A stretch of 64,000 bases of DNA from Paenibacillus protaetiae (GCF_004135365.1 NZ_CP035492.1:2650001-2714000); one strand, 5' to 3'; numbered from the stretch's first letter, positions 43,422-53,833 are shown. Notes: a model not told the origin generated them from the letters alone. A program made the numbers and translations.

Positions 43422-43770
43422 ATCCCTTTCGGGTAACCGAAAGGGATCTGGCAAATACAATGCCTTGTCCCTTTTCGGGTAACCGAAAGGGATCTGGCAA
43501 ATACAATGCCTTGTCCCTTTTCGGGTAACCGAAAGGGATCTGGCAAATACAATGCCTTGTCCCTTTTCGGGTAACCGAAAGGGATTAGGCGGATACAGTG
43601 CCTTGTCCCTTTTCGGGTAACCGAAAGGGATCAGGCAAACACAATACCTTGTCCCTTTTCGGGTAACCGAAAGGGATCAGGCAAACACAATGCCTTGTCC
43701 CTTTTCGGGTAACCGAAAGGGATTAGGCGGATACAGTGCCTTGTCCCTTTTCGGGTAACCGAAAGGGATC
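43422..43770. repeat. Eight-copy 46-bp hairpin array after the giant surface-protein gene
   Basis: GGGTAACCGAAAGGG recurs at exactly 46-bp intervals (43431, 43477, 43523, 43569, 43615, 43661, 43707, 43753). Each copy is a palindrome: ATCCCTTTCGG, loop GTAA, CCGAAAGGGAT. The first copy is perfect; the other seven carry an extra T in the left arm. Spacers are similar to one another, in three variants (TGGCAAATACAATGCC, AGGCGGATACAGTGCC, AGGCAAACACAAT(A/G)CC). It begins 150 bases before the HAD gene start and ends 12 bases after the giant gene's stop codon. No T-runs follow the hairpins. Confidence 0.92.
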
Positions 43771-43782
43771 TCTTCTAAATGA

Positions 43783-46700
43783 TTACCAAGGCGATAAACC
43801 TGCGTAACGCATCAGCCGGAGCAGCATCGCTGCCGATTCGGCGCGTGTCGCATGATCCGACGGACGAAAAGCGCCGCTGGAATCGCCTTTGATTAAACCA
43901 AGCTGCGCAGCTTGCGCAACGGACTCCGCGGCCCAGCCGGCAATGTGGGTGCCGTCGTGGAACGTAACGGCTGAAGTTCCGGATGAAGCGTCAGCCCCTG
44001 CAAAATGGATGGCCCGCAGCAGCATCACCGCCATTTCTTGACGGGAAACCGCAGCGTTGGGATGAAAGCCACCATCCTCATACCCGGTTATAATGCCAGC
44101 AGCTGCCGCTGCACGAATAGCATTCGCATACCAGCTTGCGTCCTGGACATCTGTAAAGGAAGACGAGCTGCCGAAGGAGCCTCCCTCCAGTCCAAGCACT
44201 CTGGTTATAAGCGCGGCAAATTCAGCGCGTGTAATCGAAGCATTCGGATTAAATTTCCCTTGCGTGTCTCCGTTAACTACAAACATGGATGCAAGCAGCG
44301 AAATATCGCTGTCCGCCCAGTGCTGCGCCGTATCGGCAAACGAAACCGGGTGAGATACAGCTATATATAAGCCCGTTCCAAGGTCTTTAAGCTCGGCCGT
44401 CCATATGCCGCCGACTTGTTTAAAGACAGCCGGAACAAATTGGAACGCCCCTGCAGCTGCATCCCATCTTACAACCGTTGAACCATAAAGCGGTTTGGCG
44501 CTGCCAATCGCAAAGGTGCGTTTCATATACCCGGTCAGGCCGGCAAGCGAATACTGGCTGCCGGCTTCATCGGTATAACCGGCTTTGTACCATACCGGAG
44601 CCGATATCGCTTCAGCACCGCTGCGGATTAATGCCTGCTGAGCCGAACTGATCTGGCTTGGATCGGCCTGCGCCATGGACAACGATAACCCCTGCACCAT
44701 TTGCGGGGAGCCTGCTGAAGCTGCCGCTTGTTCCAGCAAATCGCGAAGCTTCAGCTGCACCGATCCTGCGGCAAGTTTCATGTCCACAACCAGCCCGCCA
44801 TTGATGCCCAGCCACTCGTCAAGCAGTTGTCTGCTTAATGTGAGCGAAGCGGAAGATTGCCCGTTGAGATTAAGCGTAATCAGGCCCGATACGATGTCCT
44901 GTGCAGCTATTGTCAGCTGTACAGGCTTGCCGTCAACCGTTACCGACAGCTTATAAGATGCCGTGGTGCCGCCGCTGCCTCCTGCGCTGCGTGTAACAGT
45001 AACATCTGCCGTCGCCGATAAGCCTTGCCACAATGCCGTAACAAGCGTTGTGCCTGGCGAGACGCCTTTCAGCTTCGCCGATTCAACCGCTGCTATCGTT
45101 GAATCTCCTGTGCTGAACGTTACAGCTCCGGTTACATCGTCAGCTGTACCATCAGCATGAAGCGCCTGGACGGTCAAATCTCCGGTTTCTCCTTCACGGA
45201 GACTGTATGACGTATGGCCAAACGCCAATTTTGGAGAAACAACCGCTGTAATGGCAGATGTACCGCTCCTGTTGCCCGCTTCATCCACTGCCGTTGCTGT
45301 GAATGCAGCCGTCCCTTCGGCCAAGCCAGTAAACGAAACGGACCATCTGCCGTCAGACGCCGCTGTTGTTGTGCCCGTATCCGTGCCGTTGATCACTTCG
45401 ACGGTTGCTCCCGCTTCAGCCGTGCCGCTCAAAATAACGGCATCGTAGCTGAGCTTGGCGCCATCCGGAAGGGTAAAGACCGGCGCTGCCGGCGGCGTCG
45501 TATCCAGCTTCACAGCCGTTGTACCGCCCCCTGGAACCGTCAAGATCAGCGGATTGCCTGCGGCATCTTTTGCCGAGCTTCCGTTCAGCTCTATCGCCAG
45601 GACGGACAACCCGTCTGTATTGTCGCCTGCCGCTACTGTATAAGCGAACACAAGCTGAGACAATGAGCCGGAACCTCCGGCATATGCTGCGCTGGACGTT
45701 TTGCCGTCAAACTGCAACGTTAAGCTTGGTGTGCCGCCGGCAAGGTCCACATTGACCGTTTTGCTGAGCGGCAGCGTAAACTGAAGCTGCTCCCCTGCTT
45801 TATAAGGGCCAGCGGCCGGAGCACCCGACGAATCTTGGATATCCAATTGTTTCACAACCGGATTAATGGTATCGACTTGAATAGACGACCAATCGGCCGC
45901 CGGCAGCGGACCGGCCAGCGGATTGCCTGCCTCATCCGTAATGACAGCGCCGTTCAAGGCCAGCGCCCCGTAGCTGATGCCATCCGTGTCCAAGTCGCCT
46001 GCTGCAATGGCATAACGGAATACCAGCTCGTTAGCGCTGGAAGCAGCAGTGTCATAGGCGGCCAGCCGCTCCGTGCCCGCTTCCCCGTTCACTCCGATAA
46101 AGAGCGGAAGGGACGGCTGGCCGGTCACTTGAACATTTTCGCTCGCCTGAAGCGTTATAACAAGCGTGTCGCCCGCGGCATACGTTTTAACCGGAAGTTG
46201 AATCCCGGTTATGGAAGGGGCTGTTGAATCCACTTTCACATTGGATAAAAGCCCTGTGCCCGCCAGCGAAAGCGATGCCGGATTGCCGCTGGCGCTTTGG
46301 ATTGCCGCTCCGCCAGGCAGAAGGGCGTTCGAATCCGACAAATCCGCCGTTTCTCCATTACCGTCGCCTGCCGCAACTGTATAAGCAAATGTCAGCACGG
46401 AGCTGCCGCTGCCCGATACATAATGGGCGCTCTGATGGTTAAGCCCCAGCTGGAACGGCAGCTTTGGTTCATCGCCTGCCCCGCCTGAGACGGTGACATT
46501 CCGGTCGAATGTAACGCTAAACGATAATGAATCACCGGCGCGGTAGTAGCCGCCTGCTGCCGGGTCAGCCGTAACGGAAACGATTCTCGGAATGATCGTA
46601 TCCACCTTAACATCGGCCAAATCCAGCGGCTCCGGCAGCGAATATAATGCCGCATTGCCCGCTTCATCCGTAATGGCTCCGCCGGACAGCAGCGAACCAG

Positions 46701-49700
46701 CCAGCTGAATGCCGTTTTCGTCCAGCAGTCCTGAAGGCAGCGCAAATTCCCATATAAGCTTATTTGTGCCGCTGCCGCTTATATAATCGGCCTGGAACGG
46801 ATCTGTGCCGATGGTAAAACTAAGCTTGGGCGTACCGGTTACCGTAACCGGCTCGGTGAACGTTAATGCAAACGAAAGCTTGCTTCCTGCCAGATACGTT
46901 CCCGGGTTAACCGCTGCCGATACAATTGCAGGGGGATTCGTATCAATCTTAATCCCGGAGACATCCGGAACCGGGAATCCCGTCACGACAGCATTGTTGT
47001 TTGCCCCGTCCCGAACAACTGCCCCGTTCATATCCATAAGCCCGGCTGCCGGATTCAGGAATGCAATGCCGTCCTTATCTTCATCCCCTGCTTGAATGGC
47101 GTAGCTGAATAACAGCAAATTTGTTCCGGTGCCGCCGGCATAAACGGCATATCGTGTCTGTCCGCCTACCGTCAGCCCAATGCGTGGTGTTCCGCCTGCT
47201 GTAACAACCGTTACCGGCTCACTGAACGACGCTTGAAAAATCAGCGTACTCCCCGTCTGGTAGTAACCGTCTGCCGGAACGCTGACGTTGTTCAGCTGCG
47301 GCGCTTGTGTATCCATTTTGATGCCTGACGCATCTGCTGACGGTACGGCCAGGTTCGCTGTATTCCCGCCAGGTCCGTTATAGACCCTCCGTTCAGCATA
47401 ATGCTGCCGTCTAATGTAATGCCATCCGGGTCATCATCAGCGGCTTGTACCGTATAAGTGAAGGCAGCCTCGTCCTGTGCGGGCGACAAAGCCGTAAACA
47501 CCGCCTGCACCGTTGTCCCGCCAATTTGAACAGGAATGGACGGCTGTCCGCTTACCTTAATCTTCTCGTTCCAATGAAGAACAAAATTCAGCGTGTCTCC
47601 CGATTTGTAGTAACCGTTAACGGGAAGCGCAACAGCGGTTGACGAAGGCGCCTGCGCGTCAATTACAACACCGCTCGTGTTGGACACGCTATTTAACGTC
47701 AAGCTTGCCGGCGCATGCTCCAAACTTTCCAAAATTGCTCCGTTCAGCTGAATCGCAGTGCCTAGGCTAATTCCGTCATAATCCGCCAAACCGTCCGTGA
47801 TCGAATAGGCGAACTGCAGCTGGCTTGTCCCGCTGCCTGCCTTATAAGCCGCTTCTACGGTTGAACTGCCGATATACAGCAGCAGAGATGGATGGCCCGT
47901 TACTTGCACAGCCCGGTCATATTGAACGTTAAACAGCAGTTCATCGCCTTTTTTGTAATAACCCGGATCTGGTGCAGCAACCGAAATGACCTGCGGAATT
48001 TCATGGACAGCATATGAAGACGAAGCGTTATTGTTGCCTCCATCTTCCGCCGCTTCTCCGCCGCCGTTTGCCGTTACCGAGGCTTGTCCGGCACCGGCCG
48101 CGGTCTCGCTAACCGAACCGTGAAGCGTAAAGACTGCGCTGGAACCGGCTGGAAGCGATGCTGTCGTGGAGAATGTATAAGTCCCGCCTGCCGAGGATTT
48201 CGTCCAATTGGACGGCACATCCGCGCTCGTAATCATTAGGCCTGCCGGAATCGTCACAACTGCTTTCACTTCACCTGACGTATCTTTGGTGCCCGCGTTC
48301 CGGACCGTTACCGTAATCGGTACATCGGCTTGTCCCTGGTAGACGTCCGCCGGCATGCTGATCGCCGCAGCCACATCCGGAAGCGGAACCAGATCCAGCA
48401 CGAAGGTTCCCGGAATCGTCATCGTTGTGCCGCCGACCTGTCTCGTGGCCTGAACGGTAAATATCGCGCGTCCCGCTTTATCCGGGCTCGAAACGGCGTT
48501 AAATGTTCTTGCCGTGCCTCCGGAAGTGATCGAAGAGGACGTAATCAGCCCCGGCACGGATTCGCTGGCCAGCTGTACCGTGACAGCAGCTGCACCATCC
48601 TGTACATTCCATGCGGTGGAGTAGCTGCTGCCGTACCGTGCGGCCGCCTGCAGCATTTCATAAGCGCCGGCGGACGGTTCCCCGGTCATCCTTGGGAACC
48701 CGCGCTGATCATATACCAGCGAAGCGGTTCCGCCGATGCCGATTGCCGGGCTGTCCGGCTGCAAAGCGTACGTTGGCGTAAAGCCGCCATGATCGCCAAT
48801 CGCCCCTAATCCCGCATCTGCGCCAAGCTTGCTGCTGCTTGCACCGGGTGCAAACATATTTTGGGCATGGTACACGACGTTGTAGCCGTTGCGGGCAGGA
48901 TCAAGCAGCGGCGCAGTCTGGTCTTTGGCGATGTCGGCATTGGCGGCATAAGCCGGGTTTGCCGTCGTATTGCCTGAAACAATGGACCCGGTCAGCTGTA
49001 CGCTGCCGCCAGCAATATAAAGACCGCCGCCCTCCTGGAAGCTGCTGTTTTCGGCAACTGTTATATGGTCGAATACCGGCACGGCCGAACCGCCATTGCC
49101 GGCGGAAGATACAATGCCGCCGCCATATTGGGCGCTGTTGCCGCTAAACGTCGTATTTTGAACGGTGATGGCCGCCACGTTCACATTTAATCCGCCGCCG
49201 TTGTTGCCCGTGGCTGCATTGCCGATAAACGCGCTGTCGGTAATGGTCACCGGACCCGCACCGGCTGCAGAAGCCGGTACAATGTCCACGCCGCCGCCCG
49301 GACGGCTGCCGGCTGTATTATGGTCAAACGCCGAACGGGTGATGGAGACGTCCATGTCGCCTTCTACATATAAACCGCCGCCTCCGGCCTGTGTCACATT
49401 ATTCGCAACCGTTACTCTGTCCAGCTTCAGCTTGCCGCCTTCCAGACCGGATACAAACAAGCCGCCTCCGTCGCCGTTAGCCCCGCCATTATTATCCGAT
49501 ACGGTAACATTGTAAAGCGATAAAGCAGAAGTGCCTGTATCCGCCAAAATGCCAGCGCCGCCAAAAGACTCATCCGCAGCTGCAGCCTTCCCGCCCGTTA
49601 CGGTCAGCGCCTCTAGCGAAACATCGGCAAACGTATCATTCAGCGCATCATTAATAATGACGGCTCTGTCCGTCCCGTTCTGTACGATTTTCGTTTTGGC

Positions 49701-49982
49701 GGCGTCGCCTTCACGGTTGCCTCCTGCGCCGATAACCGTAACGCCGCGGTTAATAACAAGCGGGGTTCCGCCTAAGGAATAGACGCCTTCATCCAGCTTG
49801 ATGACCGCCGCGCTGCCGCTGGCGAGCGCGTTTCTTAACCCGGCTGTATCCGAGACGGTAACCGTTTCGGGATCAGCCGAAATGTACCGGGCCGTTCCTA
49901 AACCAGCTGCTGCAAGAAGCACGACAACCGCAGTCATCACCGTCCAAAACCGTTTGTGATGCCTGTTTTCAAACCGCTTCAT
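43783..49982 (-). CDS. Giant beta-helix / repeat / SLH surface protein, frameshifted
   Basis: Corrected length about 2066 residues. A signal-type membrane segment (TVMTAVVVLLAAAGLG) is followed by a right-handed beta-helix (about 60-430) with GGGLYV/GGGLNV ladders, ending in the choice-of-anchor Q pattern GGFTPTYALQPDSPAIGIGG. Next come a CARDB-like domain (VPITVTVRNAGTKDTSGEVK), seven repeats of about 110 residues (e.g. GYYKSGDTLNFVLHW), Ig-like and Big_2-like domains, and three C-terminal SLH domains (FADTAQHWAD, FTDVQDASWY, FHDGTHIAGW) that bind cell-wall polymer. One base is missing at 47365-47367: the frame breaks at ITDLAG, and adding G or A restores NTANLAVPSADASGIKMDTQ. GGGAGG precedes the ATG. 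Probable adhesin or S-layer-associated protein; last gene of the GNAT-collar cluster. Confidence 0.9.
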
Positions 49983-50025
49983 AACAAACCTCCCTGCCTT
50001 TTGGTCATAAATAAAGCAACCTTGC

Positions 50026-50556
50026 TTATGATCGGGGCGGGAATATCCCGCTTAGCGCAATAATAAAATTGACTGTCAAATAAGGCTGCATATTGTTATG
50101 AGGCAGGGATCCGCCTGCAAGCGCGATCGTTTGCGGATGCAACGTTACAGCTTGGCCCGCCTGGCCGGCGACATAGGCAAGCGGCGCTCTTCTTCCCCGC
50201 GTAGCCGAAGGCAAAGCTCCGTTCGGAGCGCTTTGCGGCACAGCCGAATCGCCGTAATTTAAGGTATGGGCATGTTGCGGGATTTCCGAATTGAGCAGGC
50301 TCTCCGACGGGCTTCCTCCTGTTTCGCCAAGCCATCGCGTGGACAGTCCGGGGCCTTGGCCCGGATGGACCGGTATACTTCCCTGCAAATTCGGCAATGC
50401 GAAGTTGCTTCTGCCATCGCCGCCGTATGTCGTTCCTAATATGGAAAATAACGCTGTATTTTGCGAAATCGCAAGCAATTGACCGTTGCACAATGCCCAG
50501 CCTCTTGGAGGATAATTACCGGCAAACATACGAATCTCGCCAAGAAACGGCTCCAT
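50026..50556 (-). CDS. Phage tail collar-domain (MdpB-type) protein 3
   Basis: A 176-residue protein with the tail-collar signature: FLGEIRMFAGNYPPRGWALC, NGQLL, then ALFSILGTTYGGDGRSNFALPNLQG. A Gly/Ser/Ala-rich middle leads to a C-terminal HNNMQPYLTVNFIIALSGIF. Related proteins form short tail-fibre tips in phages, and bacterial homologues are called microcystin-dependent protein MdpB. AAAGGAG precedes the ATG. Third of three tandem paralogues and 43 bases before the giant SLH gene. No signal peptide is visible, so its route to the surface is open. Confidence 0.9.
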   Translation of the reverse strand: MEPFLGEIRMFAGNYPPRGWALCNGQLLAISQNTALFSILGTTYGGDGRSNFALPNLQGSIPVHPGQGPGLSTRWLGETGGSPSESLLNSEIPQHAHTLNYGDSAVPQSAPNGALPSATRGRRAPLAYVAGQAGQAVTLHPQTIALAGGSLPHNNMQPYLTVNFIIALSGIFPPRS

Positions 50557-50577
50557 ACAAATCTCAGCTCCTTTCTT

Positions 50578-51090
50578 CTAATTCCGTGACGGATATATAC
50601 CTGTGACAGCGATGCAAAAATTAAATACGAGATAAGGCTGCATATTGTTATGCGCCTGTGTGCCGCCCGTCTGTCCGACCGCGGAAAAGGACATCGTCCC
50701 GGCCGTGCCGCCGCTAGGTCCCGATGTATGATACGCGCTGACGGCGGTTGCCCCCCATGTCGCGCCTTGCGGCGAAGATAACGCGGCCGGTGCCGATGAA
50801 GCTTGAACGGTATGCGTATGAATGGGCATTTCGTTCATCGTTAACGTATGCGTCTGCTCGCCGCCTTGCTGGCCCTGCGTATAACTCCCGCCAGCATGCA
50901 GGGGAACTTTGCCGCGGAAGTCCGGGAGCGCAAAGGTTGTAACGCCGTCTCCCCCGTATGTCGTGCCCAATAAGGAAAATAACGCCTCATTTTGTTCGAT
51001 TCGCAATAGCTGGCCGTCACAGGACGCCCATCCCAATGGCACGTACGAGAGGGTAAACAGCCGGATTTCACCGAGAAACTGATCGCTCAT
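50578..51090 (-). CDS. Phage tail collar-domain (MdpB-type) protein 2
   Basis: A 170-residue paralogue: FLGEIRLFTLSYVPLGWASC, DGQLLRIEQNEALFSLLG, then TTYGGDGVTTFALPDFRGKV and C-terminal HNNMQPYLVFNFCIAVTGIY. The central region differs from its neighbours (QQGGEQTHTLTMNEMPIHTH), suggesting different tips within one structure. AGGAGAACTGGTGA precedes the ATG. It lies 21 and 39 bases from its two neighbours, so it is co-transcribed with them. Confidence 0.9.
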   Translation of the reverse strand: MSDQFLGEIRLFTLSYVPLGWASCDGQLLRIEQNEALFSLLGTTYGGDGVTTFALPDFRGKVPLHAGGSYTQGQQGGEQTHTLTMNEMPIHTHTVQASSAPAALSSPQGATWGATAVSAYHTSGPSGGTAGTMSFSAVGQTGGTQAHNNMQPYLVFNFCIAVTGIYPSRN

Positions 51091-51129
51091 TCACCAGTTC
51101 TCCTTTCGTCGTGGAATGTGTGCCGTTCA

Positions 51130-51654
51130 TTAAGAACGTGGAGGAAAAATGCCGTTTAACGAAATAATGAAATGAATGCCGACATACGGCATCATGTTGT
51201 TATGCGACTGGCTGCCTCCGGCCGGGCTGATCGCCCCAGCCATCATTTGGCCGTTCACCGCAGGGGCCGGTGCTGCTTCTGTATAAAAGGCAAGCGAGGA
51301 CATAGCCGGAGACGCTTGACTCGGATTGCTAGTATTGCCCTGCTTCGTTTGCGTAAGGAAACTATGGCTGTGCGCAGGAAGCTGGTTAATAGTCAGCGCA
51401 ACTGTCTCCGTTCCGCCGGCTTGCCCAATCGTAAAGCTGCTGCCCTGGTAATTGCCTTGGTGGACAGGCGCCCTGCCTCTCAAATCCGGCAAAGCAAACG
51501 TGTTTACGCCATCTCCGCCGTATGTCGTGCCAATGAGCGAATACAGCACACTATTTTCTGCTATAGATAGCAGCTGCCCGTCGCAAAACATCCATCCTAC
51601 AGGGGCATAATTGCCTGCAAACATGCGAATTTCGCCTGTATACGAATCTGCCAT
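51130..51654 (-). CDS. Phage tail collar-domain (MdpB-type) protein 1
   Basis: A 174-residue paralogue: YTGEIRMFAGNYAPVGWMFC, DGQLLSIAENSVLYSLIG, then TTYGGDGVNTFALPDLRGRA, central VALTINQLPAHSHSF and C-terminal HNNMMPYVGIHFIISLNGIF. AGGAGG lies upstream of the ATG. It is the first of the trio, 39 bases after the GNAT gene. All three keep one cysteine at the same place (W-x-x-C), which may be structural. Confidence 0.9.
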   Translation of the reverse strand: MADSYTGEIRMFAGNYAPVGWMFCDGQLLSIAENSVLYSLIGTTYGGDGVNTFALPDLRGRAPVHQGNYQGSSFTIGQAGGTETVALTINQLPAHSHSFLTQTKQGNTSNPSQASPAMSSLAFYTEAAPAPAVNGQMMAGAISPAGGSQSHNNMMPYVGIHFIISLNGIFPPRS

Positions 51655-51693
51655 TGCATGATCCTCCTTTTGGTTATATCCAAGGGTGCCGGT

Positions 51694-52158
51694 TTATTGG
51701 GGCGGCCAGTTCATTTCGCTGTACAGCTCCCCTTCCTGTACAACCTGGAACCCCAGTCTTTCGTACAGCAGCCGTGCCCGGGTATTGCCATTGTCCACAC
51801 TCAGCCGAAGCGGCAACTGTCTTTGCCTGGCCTGGTCTTGGAGCATGCGCAGCAGGCTTGTCCCAATGCCCCCGCCTCTCGCAGCCGGCAGCAGCGCAAT
51901 ATCGACCAGCCTGATTGCGTCTGTCCCATAATAGACCCGGTATGCGCCAACCGGCTGTCCGTCGTCGCTGATGATACGGCATTCGCTGCCCGGATAATTC
52001 GTTTGATAAGCCAGCTCCCGTGCTCTAAATTGAAGCTTCACGATCTCCGCTAATTGCTGGGGAGCGAAGCCCCACTGCTCCATTTCCCCGCGCCTCGTTT
52101 CATAATAAAGCCGTTCCAAAAAAATAATATCTGCCGAAACCGGCAGCCGCCCGATCAT
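51694..52158 (-). CDS. GNAT-family acetyltransferase (cluster gene)
   Basis: A 154-residue GNAT. The acetyl-CoA binding motif is ARGGGIGTSLLRML after strand IRLVDIALLP, and the C-terminal NTRARLLYERLGFQVV is standard. GGGGGAACAAG precedes the ATG. It is the first gene of the apparent operon with the three collar proteins and the giant surface protein. Whether it modifies those proteins or is a passenger is unknown. A hairpin sits in its leader. Confidence 0.87.
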   Translation of the reverse strand: MIGRLPVSADIIFLERLYYETRRGEMEQWGFAPQQLAEIVKLQFRARELAYQTNYPGSECRIISDDGQPVGAYRVYYGTDAIRLVDIALLPAARGGGIGTSLLRMLQDQARQRQLPLRLSVDNGNTRARLLYERLGFQVVQEGELYSEMNWPPQ

Positions 52159-52177
52159 CTTGTTCCCCCTTGCTCAT

Positions 52178-52217
52178 CCGCCGTTCTTAACCATTCTAGT
52201 CCCTGCAAGAACGGCGG
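52178..52217 (-). promoter_or_regulatory. Leader hairpin of the GNAT-collar-SLH operon
   Basis: CCGCCGTTCTT (52178-52188) and AAGAACGGCGG (52207-52217) are perfect 11-bp arms around 18 bases, 20 bases upstream of the GNAT start codon. It could be an operator or an RNA stem affecting translation of the cluster. No clear promoter was identified upstream of it. Confidence 0.5.
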
Positions 52218-52366
52218 CTTGCAGCCTTTTATGTCATCATATCTCGAAAACTGGCGAATTAAAACTATTTTTATCCAAAAATAGATTCATTAAGAACCAT
52301 AATATGCTATCTTATTGCTAGACTAGACAAGCACAATGATTCGAGTCGGACCTTTGGGAGGTACCT

Positions 52367-53833
52367 ATGAACCCTAATAAAGAAGTTTCCCGCCGTTCCT
52401 TTCTGGCCATGATCGGCACCGGCACCGCCGCCTTGGCTGCAGCATCAACGGGACTCACTCCATTGCTGGAAACCGCCGAAGCTTCTGCCGGAAAGCTGCT
52501 TGGCCTGCCCGCCGCTTTGCCGTTTCCGGCTCTGCAGCCGCAAACGGCAAATAAACTGGCCGTACCGGCTGGTTATGCATTCGACTCCTTGGCGAGCAGC
52601 GGCGCCGGCTATATCGGGTATTGGGCCGTTCCGGCCGATTCCGGCCAAGAAGAGCTGTTGTGGGTAAGCCATCCGGCGGATGCTCCGCAAGACGAACGCG
52701 GCATCTCCGTATTATCCGTGAAACGGGCACCCGGCCGGGGCGCGTGGAGCGCTGTGAGCCAGCGCCGCATAACAGCAACCGAACGTGTTCGGCTGACCGG
52801 ACCGGCAAGCGGGTCCAAGGCGCTTCACAGCGCAGCGGCCGTACAAGGACTATGGAGCAACGGTTCCGGCGGCCGGACGCCTTGGGGAACGGCGCTGGCC
52901 GGCGAACAAGCAGCCGATGCGGGCGCAGTCAAAGCCGGCATTGCCCCTTCGGCTACGGGCTGGATCGCCGAGGCAGATCCGGCGGACAGCCGCTTTGCCG
53001 TGCGCAAGCATACGGCGCTCGGCCGCTTTACCCGCGGCGATGCCGTTGCAGCGATTACCCGCAGCAAGCGGGTTGCCGTCTATATGTGCAGCGGATTGAC
53101 TTTATTCAAATTCGTAAGCAGCGGCCAATATGACGCCGCGCGCGGCAAAGAAAACGCTGAACTGCTCGAATCCGGCAAGCTGTATGCAGCCGATTTGGGC
53201 CGCGGCAGCTGGATCGAGCTGACGGCTGACGCTGTGCGCGGCAAGCTGTCCGACCCGGCATTCCAAATGCCGGCGGCAGCCAGCCGGCTGCGCGAGGATT
53301 TGCTTGAAGATATCCGGGAACAAGCGGATGTGCTCGTCTATGCGCAGGAAGCTGCGCTTGTGCTTGGCGCAACCGTTCTGGAGCAGGCTTTTGGCCTGGC
53401 GCTTCATCCGGCGGACCAGTCGCTGTTTATCGCGCAAACAGGAAGCGCGGCTAACGGCCACGGCTTTGGCAGCGTACTGCGTCTGGCGGAGAAGGACAGC
53501 GACGCCGGAGCAGAACGGTTCGAGTCCGACCTTGCCGTATCCGGCAGCCGTTTGAGCGGCTTCAGTTCGCCCCGCTCGCTGGCGTTTGATACGGAAGGGC
53601 GGCTGTGGCTCGCTACTGCGATTCCGCAGGGGCATATGCATGAAGGAGCGTATGCCTCCTTTGGCAATAATGCACTGCTTGTGCTGGCGCCTTCCGGAGC
53701 TTCCTTGGGCCAAGCGGAAGCTTTTGCGTACGCGCCGGTAAAAGGCATATTTGCCGCTCCGGCATTTGGACCGGGGAGCACCTTATTTACGTCGGTACAA
53801 GGGACAGGCGTAATCGCTATCCGCAACAGCTAG
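52367..53833 (+). CDS. PhoX-like (DUF839) phosphatase with Tat signal
   Basis: A 488-residue protein. The N-terminus is a twin-arginine signal (SRRSFLAMIGTGTAALAAAS). PhoX-family blocks follow in order: PAGYAFDSLAS near residue 67, GRTPWGTALAGEQ, AVRKHTALGRFTRGDAV, LFKFVSSGQYD, GKLYAADLGRGSWIEL, FGLALHPADQSLFIAQTG, and FSSPRSLAFDTEGRLWLATA. PhoX enzymes are Tat-exported phosphomonoesterases that use Ca and Fe. The ladder of beta-propeller strands fits, but the metal ligands could not all be checked by eye. GGGAGG precedes the ATG. It is divergent from the GNAT-collar cluster. Confidence 0.88.
   Translation: MNPNKEVSRRSFLAMIGTGTAALAAASTGLTPLLETAEASAGKLLGLPAALPFPALQPQTANKLAVPAGYAFDSLASSGAGYIGYWAVPADSGQEELLWVSHPADAPQDERGISVLSVKRAPGRGAWSAVSQRRITATERVRLTGPASGSKALHSAAAVQGLWSNGSGGRTPWGTALAGEQAADAGAVKAGIAPSATGWIAEADPADSRFAVRKHTALGRFTRGDAVAAITRSKRVAVYMCSGLTLFKFVSSGQYDAARGKENAELLESGKLYAADLGRGSWIELTADAVRGKLSDPAFQMPAAASRLREDLLEDIREQADVLVYAQEAALVLGATVLEQAFGLALHPADQSLFIAQTGSAANGHGFGSVLRLAEKDSDAGAERFESDLAVSGSRLSGFSSPRSLAFDTEGRLWLATAIPQGHMHEGAYASFGNNALLVLAPSGASLGQAEAFAYAPVKGIFAAPAFGPGSTLFTSVQGTGVIAIRNS

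Noticed and set aside
43422-43770. CRISPR array
   Set aside because: The period is regular, but the spacers are near-identical variants of one sequence, the repeat is a hairpin of about 26 bp, and no cas genes are near.
43783-47316. Separate SLH-domain gene starting at MDTQAPQ
   Set aside because: No ribosome binding site or signal peptide. The upstream frame continues perfectly into it after one base is added at 47365-47367.
50026-51654. Prophage tail module
   Set aside because: Only collar-type proteins are present; no capsid, portal, tape-measure, integrase or lysis genes surround them, and the neighbours are a GNAT and a surface-protein gene.
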